A stretch of DNA of 64,000 bases from Rhynchopus euleeides (GCA_963210315.1 OY723242.1:434001-498000); one strand, 5' to 3'; counted from the stretch's first letter, positions 29,515 through 41,400 are shown. Made by a program: numbers and translations. Notes: generated by a model from the letters alone, not told the origin.

Positions 29515-31307
29515 ACGCACCGTTCTCTGAAAAGACCCCCCCCCCTCCTAACTCCACCGCCACACTCATCCCCCGCACAGCAGCCCGCAAGACAAACAAG
29601 GGAAACGGGCAGACACGCCGGGTGTGCTGAATATACTCCTTTTTGGTCTCGGCGTGGCCGATGCAAGAGGGATGGGCGGCGGCTAGAAAAACAAATGCCT
29701 TTTTTGCGGATTTTGCCGGATTTGGCGCACAAACAACAGCCTTATCTTCACCCCCCCCCCCCCCACGAAAGATGGCAACTGACTGGAAGGGAAACCGAAT
29801 ACGAAGAGATGGATGGGTGGGATGGGGCGGGAGAGGAGGTCGGGAGGGGCGCGGCGGGCGTGTTTCGTGAGCGTGAATGTGAGCGCTGTTGATTTTTTTA
29901 TGGCATCGACGAACACACCCTGGCGTCACCCTGGGACGACCGGGGTGTGACGTCCACTGTATGTTGCCCAATAGCGTTGTGGTGTTCAGAGGCAGGGCTG
30001 TTTGTCCGCCAAATCCTCGCTGGGTGCAGCGATAGGAGCGAACATTTTTTTGACGCTGCCCGGTGTAAGTGGTCAACACAACCTAATTCTATTCGTTCAG
30101 TTTCTTCCGGGGTTTCAAGCATCCGACCGACAGAAGACTTCTCACACGCATAAAATGCACGTCACAGCTTTTTCGGCCTTTCTCCAGTCAAAGAATCTGG
30201 CAAAATTCTGCCAGAATTCTGTCAAACCAAATGCCTCACCATCAACGATAATCCCCGCCTCAACCCAGCTGTGTGCTGACAGCACTGGCAACTTGGCCAA
30301 CAATGGGAAGGGGGAATGGGAGTGGTGCGGTACAGGCAGGCGGGGCGTGGCAGCAGCAGTCGGGCTGCAACACTGCCACAGGTTGGAGGAGAAGGGATCA
30401 CTCATGCGAATGCTCCAACACCTGGTCCCTAGGTCGGGGCATCGAAAGAGGCGGTGTGTGGGTGTGGGATGGGGGGGGGGGAGGGGAGGGGAGGGGAGGG
30501 GAGGGGGCTTTCTGCCGGGACACGCACGCCACGGGATTTCGGAAGAGACAAAAAGGGCGGCCGGTGTACGTAAAAAGTGTTTTGTTTGTGAAACTAGCAA
30601 ATTCCTTTGCAAAACACAAAAAAAGCCACCTGCCCTGCAAAATTGTTTTTGCTTGCATTACACGCACATTAGAGCCTCTGAAAAAGGAAGACGGCATTGC
30701 TGCTGTTTGTTGCTGTTTTTTTACTTCTGTTCTCTTCATATTTGCGTTGCTTCTGCTCCAAACTCGGGTAAATAATCTGCCGGCGAGCCCCCGGAATCAG
30801 CCACAGCCAGCCACGGCTCCTCAACCAGCGAGGGAAATCATCTGCCGCTCGCTTCTTCACACCATGTCACACCGGGCCGCGTCGGCCCCATCACACAATG
30901 AGCGGCACAATTGGGACTGGAAGGGGGTTGGGGGGGGGGGGGGGGGGTTTGATTGTCGACGAGAGTGAATGGAAAAGCAAGTCTCCCAGCACCTTCTCGC
31001 AACGGAGGAAAGGGGGGCGGGGGTTCGACAGACTGTAGCAGTGGTTGATTTTACCCAACATTGGGCTGCCTCGAGCGGAGCAATACGGGGAGTGCTCCAG
31101 GACAGTGGGGACATCGGTGCCTGCGACAGGACATGCCCGTGGCAGAGTGTGGCTCACGGGCCCAGCAGAGCTGGGGCCTTGTCCGGTGGAAAGAGAGGTC
31201 GTGTGTTAAGAAGACGAGGAAAGGGGTTGGGGGTGGGTGGGTTTGATAGCCGAGAGTGCAAGCAAACGAGAGGGGGGGGTGGGGTCCTGCGGTGCACAGG
31301 TCTGAGT
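29515..31307. other. Intergenic, no gene recognised
   Basis: Contains a gggga microsatellite at 30472-30510, G-runs near 30930, and at 30950-31001 a dispersed repeat (gagagtgaatggaaaagcaa, then cccagcaccttct) also present at 53733-53782 and 58335-58387. Open frames are short. Confidence 0.5.
30950..31001 (+). repeat. Dispersed ~50-bp repeat downstream of a G-run, copy 1
   Basis: Shares gattgtcgacgagagtgaatgg-like sequence and cccagcaccttctcgcaa with 53733-53782 and 58335-58387. All three copies are directly preceded by long poly-G, which could mark a common terminus. Confidence 0.8.
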
Positions 31308-34300
31308 TCAGACAGAGTCGGAGATGGGCTCGTTCTTGTTGACAGGCCGAGGTGCCGGGGGGGTGCGCTTCGCCAGGAGGTAGAGGCCGCCGACCAGCAG
31401 GGCCATGCCGAGCACGCTGCCCACCGCGATGATAGCGATCTGCCAGTCCTCCAGGCCGTTGTCGCTGCTGGCGTTGCGCAGCGGCACGCACACGTTGCCC
31501 TGCAGGGCGTAGCCCGTCGCGCACTCCGTGGGGCGGCACTCCCCGTCGTGGGTGCGGCCCGCAGACGTGGTGCCCTCGGAAGCACACGCCTCCACGATGG
31601 AGAAGGAGGCGGACGACGGGGTGCCCAGCGTGGACTGCATCTTCGCGTACGCCCCGTCGGTGGCGTACTTCTCGGCAAGCGTGCCTGCCACGTCGGCTGA
31701 AGCGAGGGACTCAAAGGGGATGCCATCGACCGCGGCGTTCACCTGCAGCGACCCGCATGCCGTCGTCTGCGATGCGACGACGCCGGTCGTCACGGATCCG
31801 AACACCTCGCGCATCAGCAGCACGAAGGACAGCTCCCAGAGGGTGCACTCCACCTCGAACACGACCTTGAACAGCACAGAGGCGGTCACCGCAGCCCCGT
31901 CCTTCACGCACACCTTCGCACGCCCAACAGGGAAGAAGTCGGACCCGCACACGCACTCGCTCACAGCGGTGTCGCAGTAGGCAGCCGTGTCGCCGTGCGC
32001 CTGACACGTCCGGTTGCTGGTGCACCACTGCGCAGCCATCGGCGGGGCGGGTGTGGCCGGCGCCGGGGTGGCAGGTGCGACGGTGGGCGGGCTGGAGGTG
32101 GGCGGGCTCGCTGTCGGCGGGGCGGCTGTGGGCGGGGCCACGGTCGCCGGGAACGAGGTGTACAGGATCTGCAGCGCAACAGACGGGTCCGCGCTGACGG
32201 CAAACACACGGCCCGTCGACGCGTCGTACGTGAAGTCCACCGCGTCCTGCAGCGGGTACGACGCAAACTCCTCAGGCACCACAGCGTCGCACACGTCCAC
32301 CAGGTGCAGGCTCGTGTTCGTCAGCACGTAGGCCACGCTGTCGGCGTGCTGCACCGCCTTCACAGCGTTCTTCAGGTGCAGGCTCGACACCTTCCCCAGG
32401 CCCACGTACACGGCAGTGCGGTCCCACACAGACAGGTAGTTCGCCTTAAGGAATGAATCGTACTCGGCCACATACATCAGCGTCTCATCGATCGTGGCGT
32501 CATGAATCATGGCATACACGAGTGCAGTGTACACAAGGACGGGTTCCGCCTTGTCGGTGATGTTGACAACCAGCACATCAGAAGCGGGGGGGAAGACGTA
32601 CAGCAGGTTGTCCTCCTCGGACACACGCAGCGCCTTCACCGAGAACACGCCAGTCGAGTAGTTCCCCACCACCGACAGGTCGGCAGGGTTGGAGTAGTTC
32701 ACGATCGACACGCTGCGGCTGGCGTGCAGCACGTACAGGTACTCCCCGACCGCAACGTCCACCACGTCCGCCCCGTCCGCAAAGCGCAGGCCCCCGAGCA
32801 GCGTCGCCTTCATCCCCTCCAGGCTGTGGATCCGGACACCGGCAGCACCCTCTGCCGTGAAGAGCTTCCCGCCGTGCACGGCGAAGGAGGCGAACGCCGC
32901 CTCCGTCGCGATCCCGTCCACGATCTTCGGCTCAAGCACGTTCTCCACGTTCACGATGTCAATCCTCTTCTGCGTCGCAATCAGCGTGTGGTTCATGTAC
33001 AGCTCCACCTGGTGCGCCCCCTGCGCCAGCGGGTGTGCCACGTGCTTCAGCTCCGGTGCCTTCGGCGCCACCGTCGTGCTCGTGTTGAACGCAACCGGGA
33101 CAATGACAACGCCCTCCAGCCCGCCCGCAACAAACAGCATGTCCCCCACAACGTCAAGACCGAACGACTCCATCTCGGGCACGAAGTGGGCCAGCACTGC
33201 AGGCTGCGTCAGCCCGTGGCGCAGGTCGTACGCACCCACACCCATGACGGAGCCCTGTGCCGCGAAGGTGGTGTAGGCGATCCCGCTGTCCGACACCACC
33301 ATGTGCGACACGGCGGTCGGGAAGTTCGACGACGTCCCGACGTAAGGCAGGTCTGCCTCGAGGTTCCGCGTGTCCAACACCTCCAAACCAGCCTTGCTGG
33401 CCACATACAGACGCTGCTGCGACAGGGAGGGGCCAACGAAGTGCACGTTGTTCCCAGGATAGCGTGCCTTCTCCAGAAGGACAGGCATGCACGGGTGGGA
33501 CACGTTGAAGCCCTGCACGCTGTGCCCCGTCAGGAACATCACGTCCAGCACCACCTCGATGTCCACCATCTCTGCGGCCGTCTGGTTGTGTGCCCACTCG
33601 CACATCACCACGGGCTGCGACGCGTTGCGGAGGTCCACGACCACCACAGACATGTTCCCGGTGGTGACGAAGGCGTAGCCCCTGGTGCTGACCGCCATGT
33701 TGTGCCCCTGCACCAGCGGCACGGTGGAGACGCGCTGCATGTAGTTCGGGTTCGACGCGTCCGCCACCTCCAGCACCTTGTCCGTCAGGATGTAGGCCTT
33801 CCCGTGCCACACCGCCACGTCGCGCGCAGCCCCTTCCGTCGAGTACTGGGCGTGCCCCGTCAGCGGCATGTACATCGGGGGCGTGAACAGGACCTGCAGG
33901 GCGCTGCCCGCCTCGCTCCCTGCGACGAAGACGTACCCCGTCACGGGGTCGTACGCCATGTCCACCGCGCTGCGGAGGGACGTGAGGGAGGCAACCTCCT
34001 GCGGCACCACAGCGTCGCACACGTCCACCAGGTGCAGGCTTGTGTTCGTCATCACGTAGGCCACGCTGTCGTTGCGGTACGCCACGGCACGTGCCGCCCC
34101 AGGCAGCTGCACAGTTGCCACCTTCGCAAGCCCGACCTGCGGCGGGGAGCGGTCCCACACGGACAGGTAGCTGGTGCGCAGGGCAGCATCCTCCTCAGCC
34201 ATGAACATCAGCGCCTCGTCAATCGTTGTGTCCTGGGCAGAGCCGAAGATAACAGCCTCGGCCACCATGTCGGGGGCCATGACGTTTGTGATGTTCACAA

Positions 34301-37300
34301 CCTCCACTTCCTGCTGGTCCGTCAGCAGGTAAAGCAGGTTGTCCGCCTCCGACACTGTGAGGTGCAGCACATCGCAGCGGCCGGAGTCGTACATCCCGAC
34401 CACCACGGGCACCGCTGCACTGGTGTCGAAGATGTGCACCGCAGCGTCTGCGTCCAGGACATAGACGTACCGGCCCACGGCGATGTCGATGGCGCGTGTG
34501 GCGTTGGTGAGGGCGGTGCGGGAGAGCAGCACGGGCTGCGACACGTTGGCGATGTCGTAGATGCCCAGCCCCGCCTCCGCCTCTGCTGTGTACAGCCTGC
34601 CGGCGTGCACGGCGAGGGCGGCGAAGGAGGCGGGGGTGGTGAGGTTGGCCACGGCCATGGGACGGCGCCCGATGTTCACGTCCTGCACAGACATCACGTG
34701 CACCTCCTTCTCCGTCGCCACGATCGCGTGCCCCATGTGTGCGGCCACCTTGCGTGCACCGGTCGGCAGTGCGAAGCTGCGCTTCCTGTAGTCCGGCACC
34801 TCCGGCAGCACGCTGTCGTGAGGCTGGGTGAAACCGAAGTCGAACGGGATGACGAAGAGCCCGTCGTAGCCGCACGACACGAAGAGCATCGGCCCCACGA
34901 CGTCCAGCCCGAAGCACTCGTAGTCTGTGGCGAAGTGTGCCTTCACGGCCGGCTGCATCTCCATCCCCATCCCCTGCCCAAGCGCGTACGCCCCCACACC
35001 CGTGATGGATCCGGTGGCCGCGAAGGTGGCGAAGGCGAAGAGCGTGCCTTTGTGGTCCGCCACAGCCAGGTGCGACACGGCGGTCGGGAAGTTGGTGGCA
35101 ACGCCGGCATACGCGAGCGTCCCGTTGCGCGCGTCAAGCGCATACAGCCCTGCGTTGCTGGGTACGTACACGCGTGCACCAGAGCCCGACGCCGTGAGGG
35201 CAGGGGATGCAAACGCCAGCTCCCCGGCAGCACCGGCAAAGGCGCCGTGCTGCAGCACGGGGTGGCACGCGTCCGTCACGTCGAAGGTGCGCACGCTATT
35301 CCCGGCGGACAGCAGCAGCGTCCCGTTTGCCCCTATGGCGGCGTACACGGCACCGTCCGCACCGCCCATCACACCGGGAGCAGCCCAGGTGCACACCACA
35401 GACGGGTGCGTCATGTTCCCCACATCCACAACCGTCACAGACCCGTTCGCAGCAGTCACAAAGACCAGGTCGCGCCCCTCGCTGACCGCCATGCTCTGCC
35501 CCTGCACCAGCGGCACGGTGGAGACGCGCTGCATGTAGGTGGGGTGGGACGCGTTCGCCAGCTCCAGCGCCTTGTCCGTCAGGATGGCCGCCACCCCGTG
35601 CCACACGCGCACGTCGCGCGCCGCCCCCTCCGTGCTGTAGCGCGCCTCGTGCTTCAGCGGCTGGTACGGCCCAGGGGCCGACGCCCTGTACAGCACCTGC
35701 AGCCCGGCGTACGGCTTCGTGCTGGTCACGTAGAAGGCGTCGCGCTGCGCGTCGTACGCAAAGTCGGTGGCCCCGCCCACGGCCCCCTCGTAGCTTGCCA
35801 CCACGCGCGGCACCACAGGGTCGCACACGTCGACCACGTGCACCCCTGTGGCTGTCAGGGCCAGCGCGTAGCTGTCGTTGAACGTGACCGCCTGCACAAC
35901 CGCAGACCCAGCCCAAGACCCAGCCACAGGGATGCGCACCGCCGACACGCGCGCCAGGCCGCGGTCCACGGCCGTCACGTCCCACACAGACACGTAGTCG
36001 CGCTGCATGGGGGCGTCGTGCTCCGCAACGTACAGCAGCGTCCTGTCAACCACCGCGTCGCGCGCCGTCCCGTACACCGTGGCGCTGCCCACGGCGGTGG
36101 GCTCCGCCCCCTCCGTCACGTTCACCACCTCGACGACGTGCCCGCTCCCCCCGAGCAGGTACAGCAGCCCGTACTCCTGGGCAAGCGCGACACCCTGCAC
36201 GTCCGCACCCTCGGGGGCGAAGCTCCCCACCACCTCAGGCTCCGACACGTTCGGGTGCTGCGCCGTGGCCCGGTACGCCACCACCTGCACCCCGTAGCTG
36301 CGGTCCAGCACGTACGCGTACCCGTCCCCGACCGCCACCGCCACCGCGTGCGTCATGTTCCCGAACGCCACGTTCCCGACGAAGGCCGGGGCCCGCGTGT
36401 CCGTGATGTCGTACACGCTGGCACCCCCCGCCCCCTCCGCAATGAACAGCAGCTCCCCCTGCACGGCGAACGCCACCGCCTCCGCCTCCTCCCCGTCCGC
36501 CGCCGCCACCGCCACAGTCGACAGCACGAACGGGTCGTACTGGTGGATGTCCATCAGGTGCACGTGCTGCTGCGTCGCCACCACCGCAAAACCCGCGTGC
36601 AGCTCCACCTGGTGCGCCCCGGCATTCTGCGGCAGCTTCACCCCGTGCGTCTTGTAATGATGCACGGGGTACTCTTCCCCCTCGTCCGAACCTGCCCCCA
36701 CGGCCATGACGTACAGCCCCTCCGCCCCGGCAGCCACGTACACGAACCCGTCCGCCACGGCCACCCCGTGCGCCGCCACGTCCGCCAGCAGGTGCCCCAC
36801 CGCCTTCGGCATGTAGAACCCGTCCGCGTGCGACAGGTCGTACACCGCCACCCCGTCCACCGTGCTGTTCTGCGAGAAGCTGAGGTACACAAACTTCGAC
36901 TCCTCCGTCTCGTACAGCGCCATGTGCGACACCGCCGTCGCGAAGTACACCTCCGACGTCGCGTTGTACGTGATGTTGTCCGCGCTCTCCACGTTCAGAA
37001 GCTGCATCCCCGCCGTCGTCGACACCCACAGCTTGTCCCCGCACGCGTCCACGGCCCCTGCCCCCGCCGCCATCCCTGCGAATGCGTACGACTCCGCCTC
37101 CTCCGGGCTGTAGCGGTCCTCCGTCAGGTTGTACGCCTGCACCTCCCCCGCCCCGACCAGCAGCAGCACCTCCTCCGTCACACCGACGGACACTGGCGCC
37201 CCGACAAGCGAGTGGTTGAACGACCCCACCACCGTCATGTTCTCCATGTCCACGATGTACACCTGCTCCGCCGTCGCCACGTACACAATCGCCTCCACAG

Positions 37301-37538
37301 GGTGCAGCCCGATGTGCGCCCCCGCCTCCGCCAGCGCAACCTTCCCGCCCGTCTTCATCGTGTCCACGTGCACCGCCTCCACCCCCTCGCTCGTCAGCAC
37401 GTACGCCGTATCCTCGTGCACGACGACGTCCATCGCCTTCCCGCTCGTCCGGTACTGCGCCGTCGGACCAGACGTCGGCACTGCCGCCATGCTTCCGCAC
37501 GCCGCTGCAACCAGCAGCAACATGCTGCCTTTTGCCAT
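31308..37538 (-). CDS. Giant LVIVD beta-propeller surface protein, type I membrane
   Basis: 2,076 residues from MAKGSMLLLVAAACGSMAA, a clear signal peptide; the frame is open 83 codons further but that part lacks a leader. Residues 28-1795 are LVIVD-type repeats (for example AYVLTSEGVEAVHV, YALALTATGVHVVDVCDPVV) in three tandem blocks of roughly 570-605 residues; the second and third begin near 633 and 1229 with YSTEGAARDV. Then come a Pro/Thr/Ala stalk (1796-1836), a Cys-rich EGF-like segment from WCTSNRTC, a domain of about 120 residues, a short Cys motif (ECATGYALQGNVCVPL), one transmembrane helix near 2031-2053 (AIIAVGSVLGMALLVGGLYL) and an 18-residue cytoplasmic tail ending ISDSV. Probably an extracellular adhesion or recognition receptor; ligand unknown. 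CCTCTTCCTGCAG about 35 nt upstream could be a trans-splice acceptor. The antisense frame of 1,821 codons is a shadow. Confidence 0.9.
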   Translation of the reverse strand: MAKGSMLLLVAAACGSMAAVPTSGPTAQYRTSGKAMDVVVHEDTAYVLTSEGVEAVHVDTMKTGGKVALAEAGAHIGLHPVEAIVYVATAEQVYIVDMENMTVVGSFNHSLVGAPVSVGVTEEVLLLVGAGEVQAYNLTEDRYSPEEAESYAFAGMAAGAGAVDACGDKLWVSTTAGMQLLNVESADNITYNATSEVYFATAVSHMALYETEESKFVYLSFSQNSTVDGVAVYDLSHADGFYMPKAVGHLLADVAAHGVAVADGFVYVAAGAEGLYVMAVGAGSDEGEEYPVHHYKTHGVKLPQNAGAHQVELHAGFAVVATQQHVHLMDIHQYDPFVLSTVAVAAADGEEAEAVAFAVQGELLFIAEGAGGASVYDITDTRAPAFVGNVAFGNMTHAVAVAVGDGYAYVLDRSYGVQVVAYRATAQHPNVSEPEVVGSFAPEGADVQGVALAQEYGLLYLLGGSGHVVEVVNVTEGAEPTAVGSATVYGTARDAVVDRTLLYVAEHDAPMQRDYVSVWDVTAVDRGLARVSAVRIPVAGSWAGSAVVQAVTFNDSYALALTATGVHVVDVCDPVVPRVVASYEGAVGGATDFAYDAQRDAFYVTSTKPYAGLQVLYRASAPGPYQPLKHEARYSTEGAARDVRVWHGVAAILTDKALELANASHPTYMQRVSTVPLVQGQSMAVSEGRDLVFVTAANGSVTVVDVGNMTHPSVVCTWAAPGVMGGADGAVYAAIGANGTLLLSAGNSVRTFDVTDACHPVLQHGAFAGAAGELAFASPALTASGSGARVYVPSNAGLYALDARNGTLAYAGVATNFPTAVSHLAVADHKGTLFAFATFAATGSITGVGAYALGQGMGMEMQPAVKAHFATDYECFGLDVVGPMLFVSCGYDGLFVIPFDFGFTQPHDSVLPEVPDYRKRSFALPTGARKVAAHMGHAIVATEKEVHVMSVQDVNIGRRPMAVANLTTPASFAALAVHAGRLYTAEAEAGLGIYDIANVSQPVLLSRTALTNATRAIDIAVGRYVYVLDADAAVHIFDTSAAVPVVVGMYDSGRCDVLHLTVSEADNLLYLLTDQQEVEVVNITNVMAPDMVAEAVIFGSAQDTTIDEALMFMAEEDAALRTSYLSVWDRSPPQVGLAKVATVQLPGAARAVAYRNDSVAYVMTNTSLHLVDVCDAVVPQEVASLTSLRSAVDMAYDPVTGYVFVAGSEAGSALQVLFTPPMYMPLTGHAQYSTEGAARDVAVWHGKAYILTDKVLEVADASNPNYMQRVSTVPLVQGHNMAVSTRGYAFVTTGNMSVVVVDLRNASQPVVMCEWAHNQTAAEMVDIEVVLDVMFLTGHSVQGFNVSHPCMPVLLEKARYPGNNVHFVGPSLSQQRLYVASKAGLEVLDTRNLEADLPYVGTSSNFPTAVSHMVVSDSGIAYTTFAAQGSVMGVGAYDLRHGLTQPAVLAHFVPEMESFGLDVVGDMLFVAGGLEGVVIVPVAFNTSTTVAPKAPELKHVAHPLAQGAHQVELYMNHTLIATQKRIDIVNVENVLEPKIVDGIATEAAFASFAVHGGKLFTAEGAAGVRIHSLEGMKATLLGGLRFADGADVVDVAVGEYLYVLHASRSVSIVNYSNPADLSVVGNYSTGVFSVKALRVSEEDNLLYVFPPASDVLVVNITDKAEPVLVYTALVYAMIHDATIDETLMYVAEYDSFLKANYLSVWDRTAVYVGLGKVSSLHLKNAVKAVQHADSVAYVLTNTSLHLVDVCDAVVPEEFASYPLQDAVDFTYDASTGRVFAVSADPSVALQILYTSFPATVAPPTAAPPTASPPTSSPPTVAPATPAPATPAPPMAAQWCTSNRTCQAHGDTAAYCDTAVSECVCGSDFFPVGRAKVCVKDGAAVTASVLFKVVFEVECTLWELSFVLLMREVFGSVTTGVVASQTTACGSLQVNAAVDGIPFESLASADVAGTLAEKYATDGAYAKMQSTLGTPSSASFSIVEACASEGTTSAGRTHDGECRPTECATGYALQGNVCVPLRNASSDNGLEDWQIAIIAVGSVLGMALLVGGLYLLAKRTPPAPRPVNKNEPISDSV

Positions 37539-38897
37539 TCTCACTGTCCTCACCTTCTGGTGTTCGTGTTTCCTGCAGGAAGAGGTGTGCCTGTGTGCGT
37601 GTGCACTGTTCGCGATCAATGCCATGCACATATGTGTGGAAGACTCGAGAACCTGCTGCTGTCCATCTCGAGGATCAAGCAAGCACCTCGAATCACGTGT
37701 TCGAACTGGGCGGTGGGGTGGTGCAACAGACGATTTCCTGTGGCCGTGTCTCTCTCCGGTTGCTCGCTCCCTGGTACAACCCGGCACTACGATTTGTGGT
37801 GGTTTCAGCCAGTGGCGGGGATGTGGCAGTGCTCACAGCATTTATGGGCAAGCTGCAAACAGAGATACCGCAGATGCTGGTACCCAGCACTCACTGAGGC
37901 AGTGAAGAGCGACAGTATCAATCGTCTTGCCGAAGAAGAGACACACGTCCTCCTCCAGCTGCGCTAAAGTAAGAGTGTGTCTGGTACAAAATACAAGACA
38001 TTCTCTCGGCCAAAACTCCACACCAGGGCACAGTGGGTTGGTGCTACGTTGGTGGCGACCGTTGAACCACGCCGCGTGTGGTGTGGTGTGCAGAAGAGAA
38101 GAGCTTCGTGAGGGAGGGGGGGAGGAGGGGAGAAGGGGGGGGGGGTGTGGAGCAGTCTGCAGAGGGATGACTGCGTCAGTCCTTTGACCCCCTTCCTCAT
38201 CTCAGATGCAAACGCACAGCTGCCTCCAACCGAGCAGGAGTCGGGTGGTGCTGCGAGATGGGGTGCGAGGGCAGGAAGAAAATCCCGGTTAAAATCACGA
38301 ATGCACACCGCTGGATCACAAAGAGAGCAGGAATACCCCGACAGTGAGGGCCTTCACTCAGAAGTGCAGCTCAGTGAGAACAGAGCCGCCTCACAGCACT
38401 GACACAGCTTGACACACAGTGACACAGAGCGAAGGCCCCAGTTGGTGTTCTTCGAATGCCGAACACCCCCACAGCCTGCCGGGCGTGTGAAGTGTTCGCA
38501 AGGATCCGCACGGTGAAAGTTCCCTGAGTTGGCTACGCCGAACTGACAGGCAACTCCGCTGTGAGGTCCAGCCTCTGGGTCTGGAGCAGTTGGGAGCCTC
38601 GAGAAGCGGGGCCGGATGAAAGAGGTACAACCGAAAAGAAAAGCGGTGATAAACATGGGCTGATTCGGTGTGGGTGTGGAGCACACGTGAACATGTGAAC
38701 ACGAGATAGTGAGGCGCACAGAACAGAAGCAGGGTTGTCAGAATCACACAGAATAGTTTACACTCATAGTGTCATAACGGCCGTCATGGAGGGAGTGTAT
38801 TTTCTGAGAATTCACTACCTCAGTTCCCGCTACCGAAATATAATATACGGCCGTTTTCATTTTTTGCTGGCGAAAAAACGGCCGTTTTTTCCCCCTC
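37539..38897. other. Intergenic, no gene recognised
   Basis: Includes the dispersed repeat at 38106-38165 (also near 4588). An inverted pair ggccgtttt / aaaacggcc occurs around 38849-38887. No coding region found. Confidence 0.5.
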
Positions 38898-39665
38898 CTA
38901 TTTTCCTTTGGAGATTCGCCTCCTGCTTGCCGTACCGAGCTGAGGAAACACACTTGACAACTCCCTGATGCCTACACATGACATTGGGCACTGCGATTCT
39001 CTCTCGACTGCACAAAGAAAAATGGCTTCCGCCCTGCCTGTCACTCGACAAGTAGACACCCGAGAGCAGAGGAGTGTAGCAGTCCCCGGTTCGCCCCGGG
39101 TCCCAGAAATCCAGCACACCCTCGGAGCGTGGCGCCCTTGTCGTAGAGCACCCAGGCCCTGCTCGCGACCTCCCCCAAGCAGGGGAGCTGACACCGGAGT
39201 TCTGACACACCCATCACTTTCCCGCGACGACTCGTGTGGCCGGACGCGCTCGGGCACAGACGGCGGACCCTGACTCCGTGCCACCTCCAGCTCCCCTGCC
39301 AGGGGCACTGGGGGGTCGCACTTCCCTAACTCAGACACTTTCCTGATGGAGGCGCCTTGTTCCCCGTGATCGTATGAAGCGGGGTCCAGATACGGTGCAG
39401 CACTGCCTCTCGCACCCTGGCCGGCCTCTAGTGCCCGGAGCGCGCTCTGTGAATCCGTGCAGATGTTTGCCTCCTGGCCACGCTGCAGCACTCCTTGCAG
39501 CCGGGGCAGGGCCTCCCGGAGCGCCACGAGTTCAGCTTGATACGCCGACGCTTGGTATCCGCCGCCGCCCCAACCGCCAGCCATGGGGTAGTTGGGCTGA
39601 CGGATTGAAGATGACGCCCGCTCCTCCTCAGATCCGTTGACTCATCTGTATAAACCCACCAGGCA
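38898..39665 (-). pseudogene. Retrotransposon RNase H fragment, frameshifted
   Basis: WVYTDES near 39650 (first RNase H Asp) is followed, in another frame, by YQAELVALREALPRLQ (Glu) and NICTDSQSALRALEAG (second Asp), the order and spacing of a type I RNase H domain at the end of a LINE pol. The frame then degenerates, ending in a Cys-poor tail. Neither an RT domain nor a 3' tail is found next to it, so this is a truncated relic. Confidence 0.7.
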
Positions 39666-39713
39666 GTGTGGTGTACGTCTCTCGGCGGCATTTTTAAAGA
39701 CGGGCTCGTCCTA

Positions 39714-40892
39714 AACCCCCCCCCCCCCCACTTTGCCCTTTTTCGGGGTTTTTTCAGGTTTTTGTCAGAAAAATTGCCTAACAGACCCCATGCACCTGTC
39801 ACAGACCCACAAACACATCCATGAGGGGTTTGGGGGGTGTGTTCTGGGGGTGCTTCGACCGTTTTCTCGCACTTTTTTGCTGTGATTGGGTGATTTTCTC
39901 CCGTTCCTCGGCCCTTCGCTGTATCGTGTCATTTATCCGTGACAGCGGCTCATCCGCTTCTCTGAGGTCTACATGGGGTAATGTTCGGTACATTGGGTTA
40001 GCACTCTGATGCTGCGGGCTTCCAGGAGCCATATCTGCGCGGAGGGTGACAGGGTTGCTGCAGGCTGTCGATTGTGAGGCACGGCGGCTGCGCCCCTAAA
40101 GCACATACGCAAGCTTGCACATCACGTGCTGGGCGGCGAGGGAGGTTGCGTCCGGGAGGCATGCAGCACAGGACCAAAGATGCTGCTGGGGCATTGCTCC
40201 GCTTGTCCCACCAAACCCGCCCTTCCTTGTGCGAGGTGGAAGGGACAAGGGCCTCCGCAAGGCCCTTGTCTTCTCTCAGATTGGACAGCTATCCACACGT
40301 CCCGCAACACGCACACCCAGAAAGTATGGGTGCCTGCTTCAGAGATACTGTCCGCATGATCAACATGCTCGGGATTCCTTCCCCTTTGCTGGAACAGATC
40401 ATCGCCGCAGACGAACCCTGTGCTTCATATCTGTCTAGGAAAAGTTGTCGTCCCGAAGTGGGCGAATCACGCTTCGGCGTGTGCCCGTATGTCCTCATTG
40501 ACACTTACAACAAGGGCGGCGTGAGAGGTGCCAGGGAGGGCACCTTTCCCAGAGCAGTTGCAACAAGATCAGCACTTCCTTCTGTGCTTCCACCAAAGAC
40601 GCGGGCATCTCTTGTGGTCTTGATGATGTCGTGACCTGCATCACCCCACTTCCGGTCATAAAGCTCCTTTTGTGGGCAAGCCTCTGGAGAGACTCTGTCA
40701 TGATCTTCGGGGCCTTCAGGGCCATATTTTTGGCCCAGAAGGGCTATTTTTATAGTGCGCATGTGCCCCAGGACCTGTTTTTGGTCCATGGGCGTCGTGT
40801 AACAAGTGAAAATTCGAAAATCCCCCAAAAACCTGAAAACCCCTGAAAAAGGGCAAAGTGGGGGGGGGGGGGGGTTTAGGACGAGGTCAGAT
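39714..40892. mobile_element. Probable TIR element with C-tract termini
   Basis: Left arm ctcgtcctaaaccccc..ctttgccctttttc (39714-39775) is inverted at 40828-40892 (gaaaaagggcaaag..gtttaggacgag). The outer boundary and any target duplication are not clear. The interior carries one possibly coding stretch, plus strand 40325-40510 (DTVRMINMLGIPSPLLEQII), of unknown identity. Confidence 0.6.
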
Positions 40893-40924
40893 TCTGAATG
40901 CAAGCAGCTCCTGGTTTTGCCAGA

Positions 40925-41400
40925 CGATGTTTGGCTCCTAGACCCACAAAATGACCCCACTACGATCCGCAAAAGTTCCAAACGTTCAAAAGAACGAGGT
41001 TTTGGAATACCCGAGGAGGGGGTCCCGCTGGGAGGGTGGGGTGTGGGTGTGCTGTGGGCTGGCTGCCACCCAGTCACCTTCTCCCATGACCAGTCCCTGA
41101 ACCCGACCCAGGTTTGATAGGAGAAGTTTGGCACCTCGACCACACCATAATGTCCCCACTACGAGCTGCACAAATTCCAAACGTTCAACTGAGAGAGCTG
41201 GGTTTAGGAGCACCCGAAGAGGGGGTCCCACTGGGTGGGACCCCCGCTGGGTTTTGACTCCCGCTGGGTGGACCAGCCCCTGAGCCAGACCCACATTTCG
41301 AGATGAAGCCGGTTGACACCTTGACCTCCAAAATACCCCCACTACGAGGCCGCACAGATCCGGTGACGCGGAGACACACTGCTGCGACGCTGTTGTGGCA
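40925..41400. repeat. Imperfect tandem repeat, ~200-bp units
   Basis: Three diverged units share ccccactacgagctgcac, ccaaacgttcaa and aggagggggtcccgctggg. On the minus strand they read as similar peptides (ERLELLRIVVGSFCG, ERLEFVQLVVGTLWCG), but stops and shifts break every frame, so no gene is claimed. Confidence 0.6.

Noticed and set aside
32502..37967. 1,821-codon plus-strand open frame
   Set aside because: Antisense shadow of the LVIVD gene; repetitive His/Arg/Val-rich peptide with no domain, while the minus strand has signal peptide, repeats and membrane span.
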